Source: Verrucomicrobiota bacterium
Lineage (GTDB): Bacteria; Verrucomicrobiota; Verrucomicrobiia; Limisphaerales; JACDHS01
DNA: 42,739 nt
Assembly (NCBI GenBank): GCA_013820875.1
Contig: JACDHS010000030.1
Location: 1-42,739, forward strand
Reading direction: 5' to 3'
Shown: piece after piece, positions 8,874-17,217 of the stretch
Position numbering within the stretch: the first letter of the stretch is position 1
How the letters are laid out: the number at the start of each line of letters is the position of its first letter
Position numbers and translations under genes: made by a program
The notes under the pieces: generated by a model
Database searches by the model: none
Seen by the model: only the letters and a program-made list of their open reading frames with translations
Told to the model about the DNA's origin: nothing

Positions 8874-10040
8874 ATGAAACTGAACTACGGCCTTCACCTG
8901 GCTTACTGCACCAATATTCATCGCGGCGAAAGCTGGCAGCAAACCTTCGAGGTGCTCCAGCAATACACGCTCGCAGTGAAGGAACGTGTTTGCCCAAAAG
9001 GACCTTACGCCATCGGGTTGCGTTTGAGTGATCTGGCATCGCGCGAATTGAATGATCATCAGACCCTGCTGAGTTTCAAACGGTGGCTCGACCAGAATCA
9101 TTGCTACGTTTTCACGATCAACGGTTTTCCTTATGGACGTTTCCATGGCGGGCCGGTGAAGGAGAAGGTTTATTGGCCGGATTGGACCACACCCGAACGG
9201 CTCGCCTACACCAACCGGCTTTTCGATATTTTGGCGCAACTATTGCCCGTTGGAGTAGAGGGGAGTGTCAGCACGGTGCCCGGATCGTTCAAGGAGTTCA
9301 TCAAAACCCCGGACCAACTCAAGGCGATCCGCGGCAACATCTGGCATTGCGTGGAACATGTCGCACGGGTCAGTCAACAGACCGGACGCACAATGCACCT
9401 TGGCCTGGAGCCTGAGCCTCTCTGCCTGTTGGAGACCTCGACGGAAACGGTTTACTTCTTTGACAGGTTGCGTGCCGAGCACAATCGGGATCCCCGGTTG
9501 TTTGAGTTTCTTGGCGTGAATTATGACACCTGCCATCTCGCTGTTGAATTCGAGGAACCGGCCAACGCGCTTTACAACTTTCAACAGCACCAAATCAAAA
9601 TCAGTAAACTTCACCTGAGTTCAGCTTTGAAAGTTGTTCCGACTCCGGAAGCTTGTGAAGAGCTGAAGAAGTTTGTGGAAGATGTTTATTTTCACCAGGT
9701 CATCGTGCGTGAAGAAAACGGTCAACTGCTGGCGTATCGTGATCTTCCTGACGTCTTGATGCAACGCGCTCCCAATCCGGCTGAAGAGTGGCGCATTCAT
9801 TTCCATGTTCCATTGCACTCGCCGGCGAATGCACTGTTCGGGAACACCACCGATCATTTAACCGGGGTGCTGGATATCCTGGCCGGGAATCCGCAACTCT
9901 GTTCCCATCTCGAAATGGAAACCTACACGTGGGAAGTGATGCCGGACGAAATGAAAAACCGGAACGTGGTGGATCAGCTTGTTGGCGAGTACGACTGGTG
10001 TTTGGATCAACTCGCCCAGCGCGGCCTGGCACAACGGTGA
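8874..10040 (+). CDS. eboE: EboE-like metabolite traffic protein (TIM barrel)
   Basis: The 388-residue protein resembles EboE, a xylose-isomerase-like TIM-barrel protein of the ebo cluster. That cluster is implicated in moving or preparing prenylated or indole-type metabolites in the cell envelope of cyanobacteria and other bacteria; the exact reaction is not known. Recognisable family segments are LAYCTNIHRGE near the start, TINGFPYGRFHG, VEGSVSTVPGSFK, LGLEPEPLCLLET, NYDTCHLAVEFE and LEMETYTWEVMP. The His, Glu and Asp residues in these segments would line the barrel and could bind a metal. The start at 8874 is preferred over an upstream GTG because the conserved region begins right after it. 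The next gene, eboC, starts 8 bp after this stop. Confidence 0.88.
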   Translation: MKLNYGLHLAYCTNIHRGESWQQTFEVLQQYTLAVKERVCPKGPYAIGLRLSDLASRELNDHQTLLSFKRWLDQNHCYVFTINGFPYGRFHGGPVKEKVYWPDWTTPERLAYTNRLFDILAQLLPVGVEGSVSTVPGSFKEFIKTPDQLKAIRGNIWHCVEHVARVSQQTGRTMHLGLEPEPLCLLETSTETVYFFDRLRAEHNRDPRLFEFLGVNYDTCHLAVEFEEPANALYNFQQHQIKISKLHLSSALKVVPTPEACEELKKFVEDVYFHQVIVREENGQLLAYRDLPDVLMQRAPNPAEEWRIHFHVPLHSPANALFGNTTDHLTGVLDILAGNPQLCSHLEMETYTWEVMPDEMKNRNVVDQLVGEYDWCLDQLAQRGLAQR

Positions 10041-10047
10041 TTCACCT

Positions 10048-10920
10048 GTGACCCAAACATCACCACCCTCCAAGCTGCGCGGATTTCTCGTGCTGGCGCG
10101 CGCCTCAAATCTGCCAACCGTCTGGTCGAATTGCCTGGCTGGCTGGCTGCTCGGTGGCGGCTACGATTGGCCGACCTGGGGATTAGTGGTGGTCTGCTTC
10201 GGCGCTTCCTGTCTCTACACTGGAGGCATGTTTCTGAATGATGCTTTCGACTTGGATTTTGACCGGCAGTTTCGTCCAGAACGACCTGTCCCATCCGGGC
10301 TTATTTCCGCGCGAACTGTCTGGGTGTCGGGCAGTCTCCTGTTATTGATCGGCACGTCTGCCCTGGCGTGGTTCGGCCCGGTGACCGCTCTCCTCACGGT
10401 GTTGCTGGTTGCGATGATTCTCGCCTACGACGCGGTGCATAAAAAAACGATCCTCTCGCCGTTGCTGATGGGCGCCTGCCGATTCCTGCTTTACCTCGTG
10501 GCAGCATCCGTCGTGACGGCCGTTAGTGGCTTCGCCATCTGGAGTGCCCTGGTTCTTGCTCTGTACATTGCCGGCCTCAGTTACATCGCCAAAGCGGAAA
10601 GCGCGCCCGGTCCATTGCGTTATTGGCCACTGATTCTGCTCGCAGGCCCCATCGTGCTGGCGTGGATTGTGAATGATTTTAATTATCGGCAAAACGGGAT
10701 CATTTTGTCCTGCATCTTCGCCGCCTGGACGGTCTGGAGTTTACGTCACATTTTCTGGGCTAAAACCAAGAACATCGGTGCGACCGTCTCGGGTTTGCTG
10801 GCGGGAATTGTTTTGGTTGACCTGCTCGCGGTGGGCGCGTTTCAACTAGAGGTCGTCCTGCCTTTCGTCGCGTTCTTCGTGATCGCTCGTCTCTTTCAAA
10901 AAGTAATTCCGGCGACGTAA
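10048..10920 (+). CDS. eboC: EboC-like UbiA-family prenyltransferase
   Basis: An integral membrane prenyltransferase of the UbiA superfamily, 290 residues with about eight to nine membrane segments. The first Mg-diphosphate motif is N-D-A-F-D-L-D-F-D, followed by the RPERPVPSG stretch typical of the family. The second aspartate region is reduced to AYDAVHKKT. These features and the tight link to eboE (8-bp gap, GTG start) point to EboC rather than a quinone-pathway UbiA. A frame open upstream to 9979 overlaps eboE and is unlikely to be used. The eboA, eboB, eboD and eboF genes are not in the window. Confidence 0.85.
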   Translation: MTQTSPPSKLRGFLVLARASNLPTVWSNCLAGWLLGGGYDWPTWGLVVVCFGASCLYTGGMFLNDAFDLDFDRQFRPERPVPSGLISARTVWVSGSLLLLIGTSALAWFGPVTALLTVLLVAMILAYDAVHKKTILSPLLMGACRFLLYLVAASVVTAVSGFAIWSALVLALYIAGLSYIAKAESAPGPLRYWPLILLAGPIVLAWIVNDFNYRQNGIILSCIFAAWTVWSLRHIFWAKTKNIGATVSGLLAGIVLVDLLAVGAFQLEVVLPFVAFFVIARLFQKVIPAT

Positions 10921-10969
10921 GCGCCTGGATTGCCGGGGAAACCTTGCAGAAGAATCACGAATACGCCGA

Positions 10970-12994
10970 CTAAGAACCGGCCAATAGGGCTTTCGCGGCT
11001 TCGAGTTGGGTTCGATTCCCGAGAAGCAGCACCTGGTCATCAGCGTGGAGTTCTTCGCCTGGACCGGGATTTATAATGCTTTCGTCACCGCGTTCGATGC
11101 CGACGATGCTGGCGCCAGTTTCTGCGCGTAGATGGATTTCACTGATGCGTTTTCCGACGGCAGGTGAATCACTGTTGATTACGATGGTTTCCAGATCTGC
11201 CTCCCGCAACAAGGGCGGAAGATGCTTGGGTGCATGGTCTTCGTGAACAGCGGGAGGTTGCGAGAGCGTTTCATGCAGCGCTATCTGTGCTTTGGAATAC
11301 ACTTTGATGAACGAACGCCAAAGCAGCCCGCCAATCAGAACGACAAGGAACAGAAGAACGACAAACACTTTCATGGGAGGCAGCAGCGCCGAACTGAGCA
11401 AGAGCACATAGATTCCCAAGCCGATACTGCCGACCACCGGAACGGTCTGCGATACGATGGATCGAATCGCTTTTGTTCGCTCACCAGCAGCGGCTACGGT
11501 TACTTTGGCGTCCGCGACGAGCATTCCCAAAGCCTGTAGTTTTCGGAAGGTGGCGATAAACATTGGGAGTGAGAAGATGGTGGCTGCCAGCCACAGAAAA
11601 GCGCGGATCCCATCAGCATCAAAACCCATGTTTCTCAAAAATTCGGGAGGATTTTGCCCAAGGAAAACGGCTGTAATGAATACCGCCGTGATCAGCGCGG
11701 TGTTCAGGGAGATCTGCAGGATCCAGCGCCGCGTCAAAACTTTCACCATGCTGGGCCGATGCGTGCCTAATTTTCCGACCCAACGGGTATAAAGTTCCAG
11801 CAGATTCACCAGAGGGCGTGGCGCTGCGCGGTCGAAGCGGTTGACCAATGCATCTGAACTTTTGATGAGATACGGGGTCGTGAGAGTCGTGAGCACTGAC
11901 ACAGCGACAGCAATCGGATACAAAAATCCGCTGGTAACCTTCAGCGTGAGACCGAGAGAAGCGATGATGAATGAGAATTCTCCAATTTGCGCCAATCCCA
12001 TTCCGACTCGCAGGGAGGTGCGGGTGTCATTGCCGCCAGCGAACGCGCCCAAAGAACAGGCGAAAACCTTGCCGACAATAACGGCGATAGTGATTACCAA
12101 AATCGGCAGCCAGTATTCCACCAGCATCTTGGGATCGATCAACAAGCCGATCGCCACGAAGAAAATGGCGCTGAACATATCGCGAACCGGGGCTGTGAGG
12201 TTTTCAATGCGGTGGATTTCGCGGGCTTCCGCGATAACGGCACCGATGATAAAAGCGCCGAGCGCCACACTGTAGCCGAGTTTCGCCGCCAGCAACGAAA
12301 CGCCAAAGCAAAGTCCCAGTGAGGTAATCAAAAGCATTTCATTGCTCTTGAATTTTGCTACATACCCCAGTAGCCGGGGAACTGCTATCAGCCCGACCAC
12401 CAGGACGGCGACGAGGAAGATCGTGAGTTTGCCAATCGTCAACCCGACGTCCCCGATGCTCAACGTTCCCGTCATGGCGATACCTGAAAGCAACGCAATC
12501 ATGGCAATGCCAAGAATGTCTTCGATGATGAGAATGCCGAATATAAGCTGCGCGAAATGTTCCCTCGTTTTTCCCAGTTCCCCCAGCGCTTTGATAATGA
12601 TCGTGGTGGATGAAATGGAGAGAATGGCTCCGAGAAAAATACTGTCCATCGTGCCCCAGCCGAAAAGACGTCCTATTTCGTAGCCGACCCAGACCATCAG
12701 CACAATTTCCAGAAGCGCCGCGATAATGGCTGGCGCCCCGACCTGTTTCAGCTTCCGCAAACTGAATTCAAGGCCCAAACCAAACATCAACAGAATAACA
12801 CCCAGTTCCGCGAGGGTGTTAATCGTCTGTTCGTCGTGAATCAGTGGAAAAGGGGGAGTGTACGGTCCGACGATAACGCCCGCGACGATGTATCCCAGCA
12901 CCACGGGTTGCTTAAAGCGGTGGCAGATGATGGCGACCAGCGCAGCCACCATCATCACTACCGCCAGATCCTGCAGGAACACAACACCGTGCAT
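10970..12994 (-). CDS. CPA2-family cation/proton antiporter (KefB/KefC-like)
   Basis: Exchanges K+ or Na+ for protons across the inner membrane. The protein has 674 residues. The N-terminal 390 residues form the Na/H-exchanger fold with about 12 membrane segments (GVILLMFGLGLEFS, then FLGAILSISSTTIIIKALGE, and ALGAFIIGAVIAEA are typical CPA2 motifs). A further set of hydrophobic segments lies at about 430-560. The C-terminal 85 residues form a TrkA-C/RCK-C regulatory domain (ETIVINSDSPAVGKRISE, then DQVLLLGNRTQLEAAKALL). No TrkA-N nucleotide-binding domain is present. A small membrane ORF begins 236 bp upstream on the same strand and could belong to the same transcript. Confidence 0.93.
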   Translation of the reverse strand: MHGVVFLQDLAVVMMVAALVAIICHRFKQPVVLGYIVAGVIVGPYTPPFPLIHDEQTINTLAELGVILLMFGLGLEFSLRKLKQVGAPAIIAALLEIVLMVWVGYEIGRLFGWGTMDSIFLGAILSISSTTIIIKALGELGKTREHFAQLIFGILIIEDILGIAMIALLSGIAMTGTLSIGDVGLTIGKLTIFLVAVLVVGLIAVPRLLGYVAKFKSNEMLLITSLGLCFGVSLLAAKLGYSVALGAFIIGAVIAEAREIHRIENLTAPVRDMFSAIFFVAIGLLIDPKMLVEYWLPILVITIAVIVGKVFACSLGAFAGGNDTRTSLRVGMGLAQIGEFSFIIASLGLTLKVTSGFLYPIAVAVSVLTTLTTPYLIKSSDALVNRFDRAAPRPLVNLLELYTRWVGKLGTHRPSMVKVLTRRWILQISLNTALITAVFITAVFLGQNPPEFLRNMGFDADGIRAFLWLAATIFSLPMFIATFRKLQALGMLVADAKVTVAAAGERTKAIRSIVSQTVPVVGSIGLGIYVLLLSSALLPPMKVFVVLLFLVVLIGGLLWRSFIKVYSKAQIALHETLSQPPAVHEDHAPKHLPPLLREADLETIVINSDSPAVGKRISEIHLRAETGASIVGIERGDESIINPGPGEELHADDQVLLLGNRTQLEAAKALLAGS

Positions 12995-13039
12995 GCGGGC
13001 AAGATATTGCCTGTTTTTCGACAGGAAATATCAAAACGA

Positions 13040-13231
13040 TTATTTGTCGTTCTCGGTATTGTCCTTCGATGTTTCTTTTGGGGCTTTTTTGGTGAAAAGA
13101 GCCGACGCGGCGAAAACTAAACTCATGAAGCCCACAATGGCTCCAAAGAGTAATAAATCTTTGAGTATATACATATAAATTTGTTCAATAAGTGGGAGTT
13201 GGAAGGCCCGAAGCAATTCCACAAAGTTCAT
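13040..13231 (-). CDS. Small single-pass membrane protein
   Basis: A 63-residue ORF I do not recognise. The N-terminal half is amphipathic (MNFVELLRAFQLPLIEQIY), one membrane helix follows (LLLFGAIVGFMSLVFAASAL), and the tail is charged and Lys-rich. The start at 13231 is chosen because the frame upstream has no membrane or signal features; no ribosome site is visible. It lies 45 bp upstream of the antiporter start on the same strand and may be a small accessory subunit, but that is inference from position alone. Confidence 0.5.
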   Translation of the reverse strand: MNFVELLRAFQLPLIEQIYMYILKDLLLFGAIVGFMSLVFAASALFTKKAPKETSKDNTENDK

Positions 13232-13286
13232 GGAATCGTCGGATTGGAAGTGCGGTTTACCCAGCCAGGCAACCGAAGTGAACAAA

Positions 13287-13649
13287 CTATGCAGAAGGGG
13301 CGCGCGGGAACTCTGTCGGATGTAAAATATGCCAGTGTGTGGAAGTTGGATTTGGTGGAGAAGCGACAAGAAGTTTTCCGAACCCAAATGGCTTCCGAGA
13401 CTTCGTCAGGCTCTCTCGGATCAATCCGAGTTGGGTCGTCGATTGTTCATACCCCGACGTGTTTTGCAGTCTGAGTCTGAGCTCATGAAACGTCTGCCCG
13501 TCACAAAGTGACTTCGCCTCGGTGAGTGAGGATCCTGCCAGTGCCTTCGAATAGTGTGCATACCGAATCGAAGCTGTGCCGCTGACAAATAGCCCGGGCA
13601 ACCAGAGTGCCAGCAGGAGGGCAAAACCAATGAGTTTAACGCTGCGCAC
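13287..13649 (-). CDS. Possible small secreted protein
   Basis: A 120-residue frame with a GTG start and a plausible signal peptide (VKLIGFALLLALWLPGLFVSG) followed by a polar, Ser/Thr-rich region without recognised motifs. It lies on the same strand as the two downstream membrane genes. The C-terminal half looks low in structure, so the gene may be spurious. Codon composition was not calculated. Confidence 0.33.
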   Translation of the reverse strand: MRSVKLIGFALLLALWLPGLFVSGTASIRYAHYSKALAGSSLTEAKSLCDGQTFHELRLRLQNTSGYEQSTTQLGLIRESLTKSRKPFGFGKLLVASPPNPTSTHWHILHPTEFPRAPSA

Positions 13650-14510
13650 GCCGTCAGAATAGGTGAGTTCCTGAAAAACTCAACTGGATGTGAGTGGGGT
13701 GGTGTGAATTCAAACTGGCGGTCACGAATGCGCAAGTTTCAAATGTTCCCGAGGGACAACTTCTATTCCACCCGAAAACAGCAAGGAACCGCCCTGTTCA
13801 CCGTAAAAACCACCTAATCAACAGGTTAGAACCCGGGAACAGCAGAAATATTCTCCTGTAGCGGATGACCGGATGAAAACGAGAGTCTTCTCGGGTGAAG
13901 CGATGCGACGGAATGAGTCGGTGAGGTACAAAAAAGATCGTTCCCGGCGGACGGTTCGGCGAGCTCGAAAAACACGTATTTCTCGTCTTTTGTGAGTCAC
14001 GGAAGAGGTGAATTACGTAATTCAGTTGTTTTGCAGAACCAAAATTCCGTGAAATACGTATTTCACTGCTTTTGTGGATCACAAATTCCGTGAATTACGT
14101 AATTCACGTCGTCCGTGACTCACGAAGGTGCTGAAATACGTAATTCAGGTGTTCCGTGACTCACGGGAGTGGTGAATTACGTAATTGCGTTGTTTTGTGG
14201 ATCACAAACTCCGTGAAATACGTATTTCACCGCTTTTGCGGAGTCAAAATTCCGAGAATTACCTAATTCACTACCTCCGTGACTCACAAATCTCGTGAAT
14301 AACGTTGTTTGCTCCGATGTAAGTAGCTGGGGAAGAGGAGTTTGGGAGGGGGGTGCAGATTCTTTTTGAGCAACCGGTAATCCAAATGCAACCCTCTGCA
14401 AAACAGCCACTTGGAACGACTCTCCTCCGATGCGTGCCCGTCTTGTGCAGGCGTCTCTGCGGTTCCCACCGAGTGACCATTTGAGATCAAAAGGTATGCG
14501 GAAAGTCGGG
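13650..14510. other. Gene-free region holding the 41-bp palindrome array
   Basis: No supported gene lies in these 860 bases. Short open frames exist on the minus strand but run through the repeat array and have the repetitive composition of the array. Positions 13650-13960 show nothing recognisable. The array at 13965-14311 is listed separately. Positions 14312-14510 up to the dmeF stop hold nothing I can name. Confidence 0.6.
13965..14311. repeat. 41-bp tandem array of two alternating palindromes
   Basis: Two palindrome types alternate at a fixed spacing. Type P is GTGAAATACGTATTTCAC or TGAATTACGTAATTCA, with centres at 13975.5, 14016.5, 14057.5, 14098.5, 14139.5, 14180.5, 14221.5, 14262.5 and 14303.5: exactly 41 bp apart. 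Type D is GTGACTCAC or TTTGTGGATCACAAA, with centres at 13996, 14037, 14078, 14119, 14160, 14201, 14242 and 14283, also exactly 41 bp apart and half-way between the P sites (20.5 bp, about two helical turns). Bases outside the palindromes vary, but the spacing never does. Within P sites the inner arms change together (AATT with AATT, AAAT with ATTT), keeping symmetry; 14139.5 and the two outer units are imperfect. All strong units share GTGA...TCAC ends. Confidence 0.92.
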
Positions 14511-15449
14511 CTAAACCGGGTGATCGTCACAGTGATGCACCTCGACGGTGACGTGGACCAGTTCTTCGTGTTCGCGGAGAAGTTGCTTGTACCAATCAGG
14601 TGATTTTGGTTCATGCGTCACCACGGAAATGATCGCGGCGAATTTGTTTACACCGACCTGCCAGATATGTAGGTCACTGATTTTGGTGTCAGGCACGCCT
14701 TCGATCGCCTTGTAGATTTCTTCGTTGAGATCGGAATGCTCGGGTTCTTGATCCAGCAGGATGACTACCGTTTGGCGCACCAATCCATAAGCCCAACAGG
14801 CAATCACAATGCCGCCGACGATTCCCATCGCTGGATCGAGCCAGTTCCAACCGAAAAACTTTCCTCCAAATAAAGCGCCAATCGCCAGCACCGAGGTAAA
14901 CGCATCGGCAATGACATGAATGTATGCGGCCTTGAGATTTACATCCTGGTGGGTGTGAGCGTGGTTGTGCCCTTCATGGCTATGCCCATGGTGATGATGA
15001 TCCTTCAATATGAAGGCGCTGACGACATTCACAGCAAGCCCGACACAGGCCACAAGAATCGCTTCATTGAATCGGATTGGGGCTGGTTCCAAAAAACGGT
15101 GCACCGATTCCACCCCCATCATCAAGGCGACACCCGCAAGCACAATGGCGCTGGTGAACGCACCAAGCACACCGATTTTGCCGGTGCCGAAACTAAACCG
15201 TGCGTTGTTGGCATGACGGCGGGCCAACGAATAAGCCCATGCGGTGATCATGAACGCGGCCACATGCGTGCTCATGTGCCATCCATCGGCCAGCAGCGCC
15301 ATGGAATTGAATTTTATGCCAGCAGCGATTTCCACCACCATCATGGTGGCGGTCAAAGCGATCACCCGTTTGGTGTTGCGTTCAGCAGTGGAGAAGTCGC
15401 CCACAAAATTGTGGTGATGTTTCCAACGTGAAATGTCTGGGATGTGCAT
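14511..15449 (-). CDS. dmeF: CDF-family Co/Ni(/Zn) efflux transporter DmeF
   Basis: Exports divalent metal ions from the cytoplasm by proton exchange. The 312-residue protein has six membrane segments. The transport-site ligands are visible: Asp55 and His58 in ALLADGWHMSTH and His178/Asp182 in IHVIADAF. Between helices 4 and 5 is a His-rich loop (about 150-168, DHHHHGHSHEGHNHAHTHQD). The N-terminal RWKHHHNFVG and the ADGWHMSTHVAAF segment match the DmeF subgroup, whose known members favour Co(II) and Ni(II). The C-terminal cytoplasmic domain (about 235-312) has the usual metal-sensing fold and ends with VEVHHCDDH. The 41-bp palindrome array lies just downstream of the stop. No RcnR-type regulator is in view. 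Confidence 0.93.
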   Translation of the reverse strand: MHIPDISRWKHHHNFVGDFSTAERNTKRVIALTATMMVVEIAAGIKFNSMALLADGWHMSTHVAAFMITAWAYSLARRHANNARFSFGTGKIGVLGAFTSAIVLAGVALMMGVESVHRFLEPAPIRFNEAILVACVGLAVNVVSAFILKDHHHHGHSHEGHNHAHTHQDVNLKAAYIHVIADAFTSVLAIGALFGGKFFGWNWLDPAMGIVGGIVIACWAYGLVRQTVVILLDQEPEHSDLNEEIYKAIEGVPDTKISDLHIWQVGVNKFAAIISVVTHEPKSPDWYKQLLREHEELVHVTVEVHHCDDHPV

Positions 15450-15821
15450 AGATTAGTCAGGTCGGGTAATCATACCGACGTTCAGCCTCTTGCACAATTT
15501 CACGGTTTCTCGCTGTCTTCGGGTGGAATAGATATCAGGCTTACCCAGTTACGCAGAGCAGCACCCCGATTGCGATTCGCAATTTCTACTCCTGGTGCAG
15601 TTTACAAGACCCGTGCTCTAAAATCCGCCATTTCTCCTCCGTTACCGAGCCATGTTTCCGCGAAAACATGACTCGGAAAGGAAAACCGAGAGGCTGTGGG
15701 CACATAAAGAAAACGGGGCAGCTCTCGTTCAGGCGTGAACTTTATTGAACGCCAAGCGGCCAATTGCACTCCTAAATGAAGAGCCCGATTCGCCAGCAGA
15801 AAAGAACCTGGGTTCACCCTC
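15450..15821. other. Gene-free region with one strong hairpin
   Basis: No supported gene. The main structure is a 13-bp stem with one mismatch at 15645-15676 (CCGAGCCATGTTT and AAACATGACTCGG around a 6-nt loop). It lacks a T-run on either strand, so it is not a standard terminator. A minus-strand frame through the region has no start context or domain and was not called. Confidence 0.5.
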
Positions 15822-16580
15822 ATGAACGCCAACGCAAAACCCAAACTAACCGGCAGAAGATTCTTAATTCTGGCCTGTCGCCTGGCGTTCCTGGCGTGGC
15901 TGGTGCTGACACTTTGGCCTGTGAGTTACGGCATTACCCGCCTCGCCCAGGTTCTGCTGGTTCTCGCGTTGTGGACGGGCGGGATGATTCTCTGGTGGCA
16001 GATCAAGTTGATGCGTTGGGGCCTGGTTGCTGCTGCTGTGTTTTGCGCAGGACTGGTGTTGTTACCCGGTCGCGCTTCATCCGCTTCTGAGCTGCGCGAA
16101 CGCTATGTGAACGAACTCCAGAATTACGAGGGGGTTCGCTACGTGTGGGGAGGAGAAAACGGTTTCGGCATCGACTGCTCCGGATTGATCCGTCGAGCCA
16201 TGATCCAGTCGTTATGGAAACACGGTCTGCAAACCGCCAACGCCGGCCTGGTTCGCGCTGCCGCCCGGCTGTGGTGGCATGATGCATCTGCGCGTGCGAT
16301 GGCAGCCGAATATCGGAACGACACGAAAAAGTTATTCGAGGTGAGCAGCATCCAGGCCCATGGTGCAGACGGCTTGCTTCCAGGTGATCTCGCCGTTACA
16401 TCCGACGGAGTTCATGTGCTCGCTTTTCTCGGCGGCAATCAATGGATTGAGGCAGATCCGAGCGCCGGGAAAGTTTTGAAGCTTGAAGCGGGCACCACGG
16501 TAAACCGTTGGTTGAACCTGCCGGTCATGTTTGTGCGTTGGCGGTTATTGGATCAGCAACTGGAGCCGCAGCCCTTCTGA
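15822..16580 (+). CDS. Membrane-anchored NlpC/P60 cysteine peptidase
   Basis: A 252-residue protein with two to three N-terminal membrane segments (about 14-80) and a C-terminal NlpC/P60-like domain. The catalytic Cys119 is in G-I-D-C-S-G-L-I-R-R and the catalytic His198 is in S-D-G-V-H-V-L; the third polar residue would be in QWIEADPS. Such enzymes cleave peptidoglycan stem peptides or related amide bonds in the envelope. An unusually long helical insert (about 125-180, with WWHDASARAMAAEY) lies between Cys and His. No operon partner is visible on the plus strand. Confidence 0.85.
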   Translation: MNANAKPKLTGRRFLILACRLAFLAWLVLTLWPVSYGITRLAQVLLVLALWTGGMILWWQIKLMRWGLVAAAVFCAGLVLLPGRASSASELRERYVNELQNYEGVRYVWGGENGFGIDCSGLIRRAMIQSLWKHGLQTANAGLVRAAARLWWHDASARAMAAEYRNDTKKLFEVSSIQAHGADGLLPGDLAVTSDGVHVLAFLGGNQWIEADPSAGKVLKLEAGTTVNRWLNLPVMFVRWRLLDQQLEPQPF

Positions 16581-16610
16581 CGTCGCAAGCACGTCTTGCG
16601 GAAATAGTCA

Positions 16611-16714
16611 GAGCCTCCTCACGTCGAGCTGCTACCAGAGAGAGGCTCGCGCACAAGCGTGCGTTGCAGTCGGCGACGGATCAAAATCTCGTAGCAGACG
16701 ACGTCAGGAGCCTC
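16611..16714. repeat. MITE-like inverted-repeat element
   Basis: Imperfect terminal inverted repeats of about 25 bp (16611-16635 and 16691-16714) flank about 55 bp. The right arm reads GTAGCAG-AC-GACGT-C-AGGAG-C-CTC and the left arm, reverse-complemented, reads GTAGCAG-CTC-GACGT-G-AGGAG-G-CTC. There is no coding capacity. Total length is about 104 bp, similar to the element at 42530-42636. Confidence 0.7.
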
Positions 16715-16858
16715 ATTTCCTTTCTGCGAGACAGGCATGCGAATTCAGTTTGAGCCGATTTGATTGTTGCGTTTACGAAGAGTGGTTAAGGTGTAGGCGC
16801 ATGGGCGCGTTGATGGATACGTTGAAACAACGGGTCACCTTTTTCACTAAACAATTCT

Positions 16859-17059
16859 TTAATCGCCAGCATGGAGGGCACGCGCTGGATGATCTGCATC
16901 TGAACCAGGCGCGGCGGGTTTTTCAATTGGTGTGGCTTTTTGCGATTTGTTGTGCAGCACGGCTCCAATCGCTGCAAGACCCAACAAAAACCCGATCAAC
17001 AAGCTCAACCATCCCTTCCACTCACTCTCTTCTGGGGCTTTATTCTTCCCGCGTGCCAT
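16859..17059 (-). CDS. Possible small membrane protein
   Basis: A 66-residue frame: charged N-terminus (MARGKNKAPEESEWKGW), one hydrophobic helix (LSLLIGFLLGLAAIGAVL) and a polar tail. I do not recognise it and there is no ribosome site. The layout is that of a real single-pass protein, but the surrounding DNA shows no homology signal. It lies downstream of the anchor-M gene on the same strand. Confidence 0.4.
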   Translation of the reverse strand: MARGKNKAPEESEWKGWLSLLIGFLLGLAAIGAVLHNKSQKATPIEKPAAPGSDADHPARALHAGD

Positions 17060-17217
17060 GTGCGATCATCTTTTCTTTCACTTCGTTCATACGAAGTTCA
17101 ATGCTGAGAGGATTGGGGTAAGTGGAAAGGCGGCCACTGGCAACCGTAGCGACACCAGCGACCGCCGTGAACTGTGGGCTTAGCTCATCAATTCTATGCG
17201 CACAGAGAGTTACGTTA

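Noticed and set aside
11841-12275. Plus-strand frame inside the antiporter gene
   Set aside because: Antisense to the well-supported CPA2 gene; composition follows from the codons of the membrane protein.
13798-14082. Minus-strand frames through the 41-bp array
   Set aside because: They encode repeat-derived peptides and lack start context; the DNA symmetry explains them better.
15602-15844. Minus-strand 80-residue frame before the NlpC/P60 gene
   Set aside because: No signal, domain or ribosome site; runs through the hairpin at 15645-15676.
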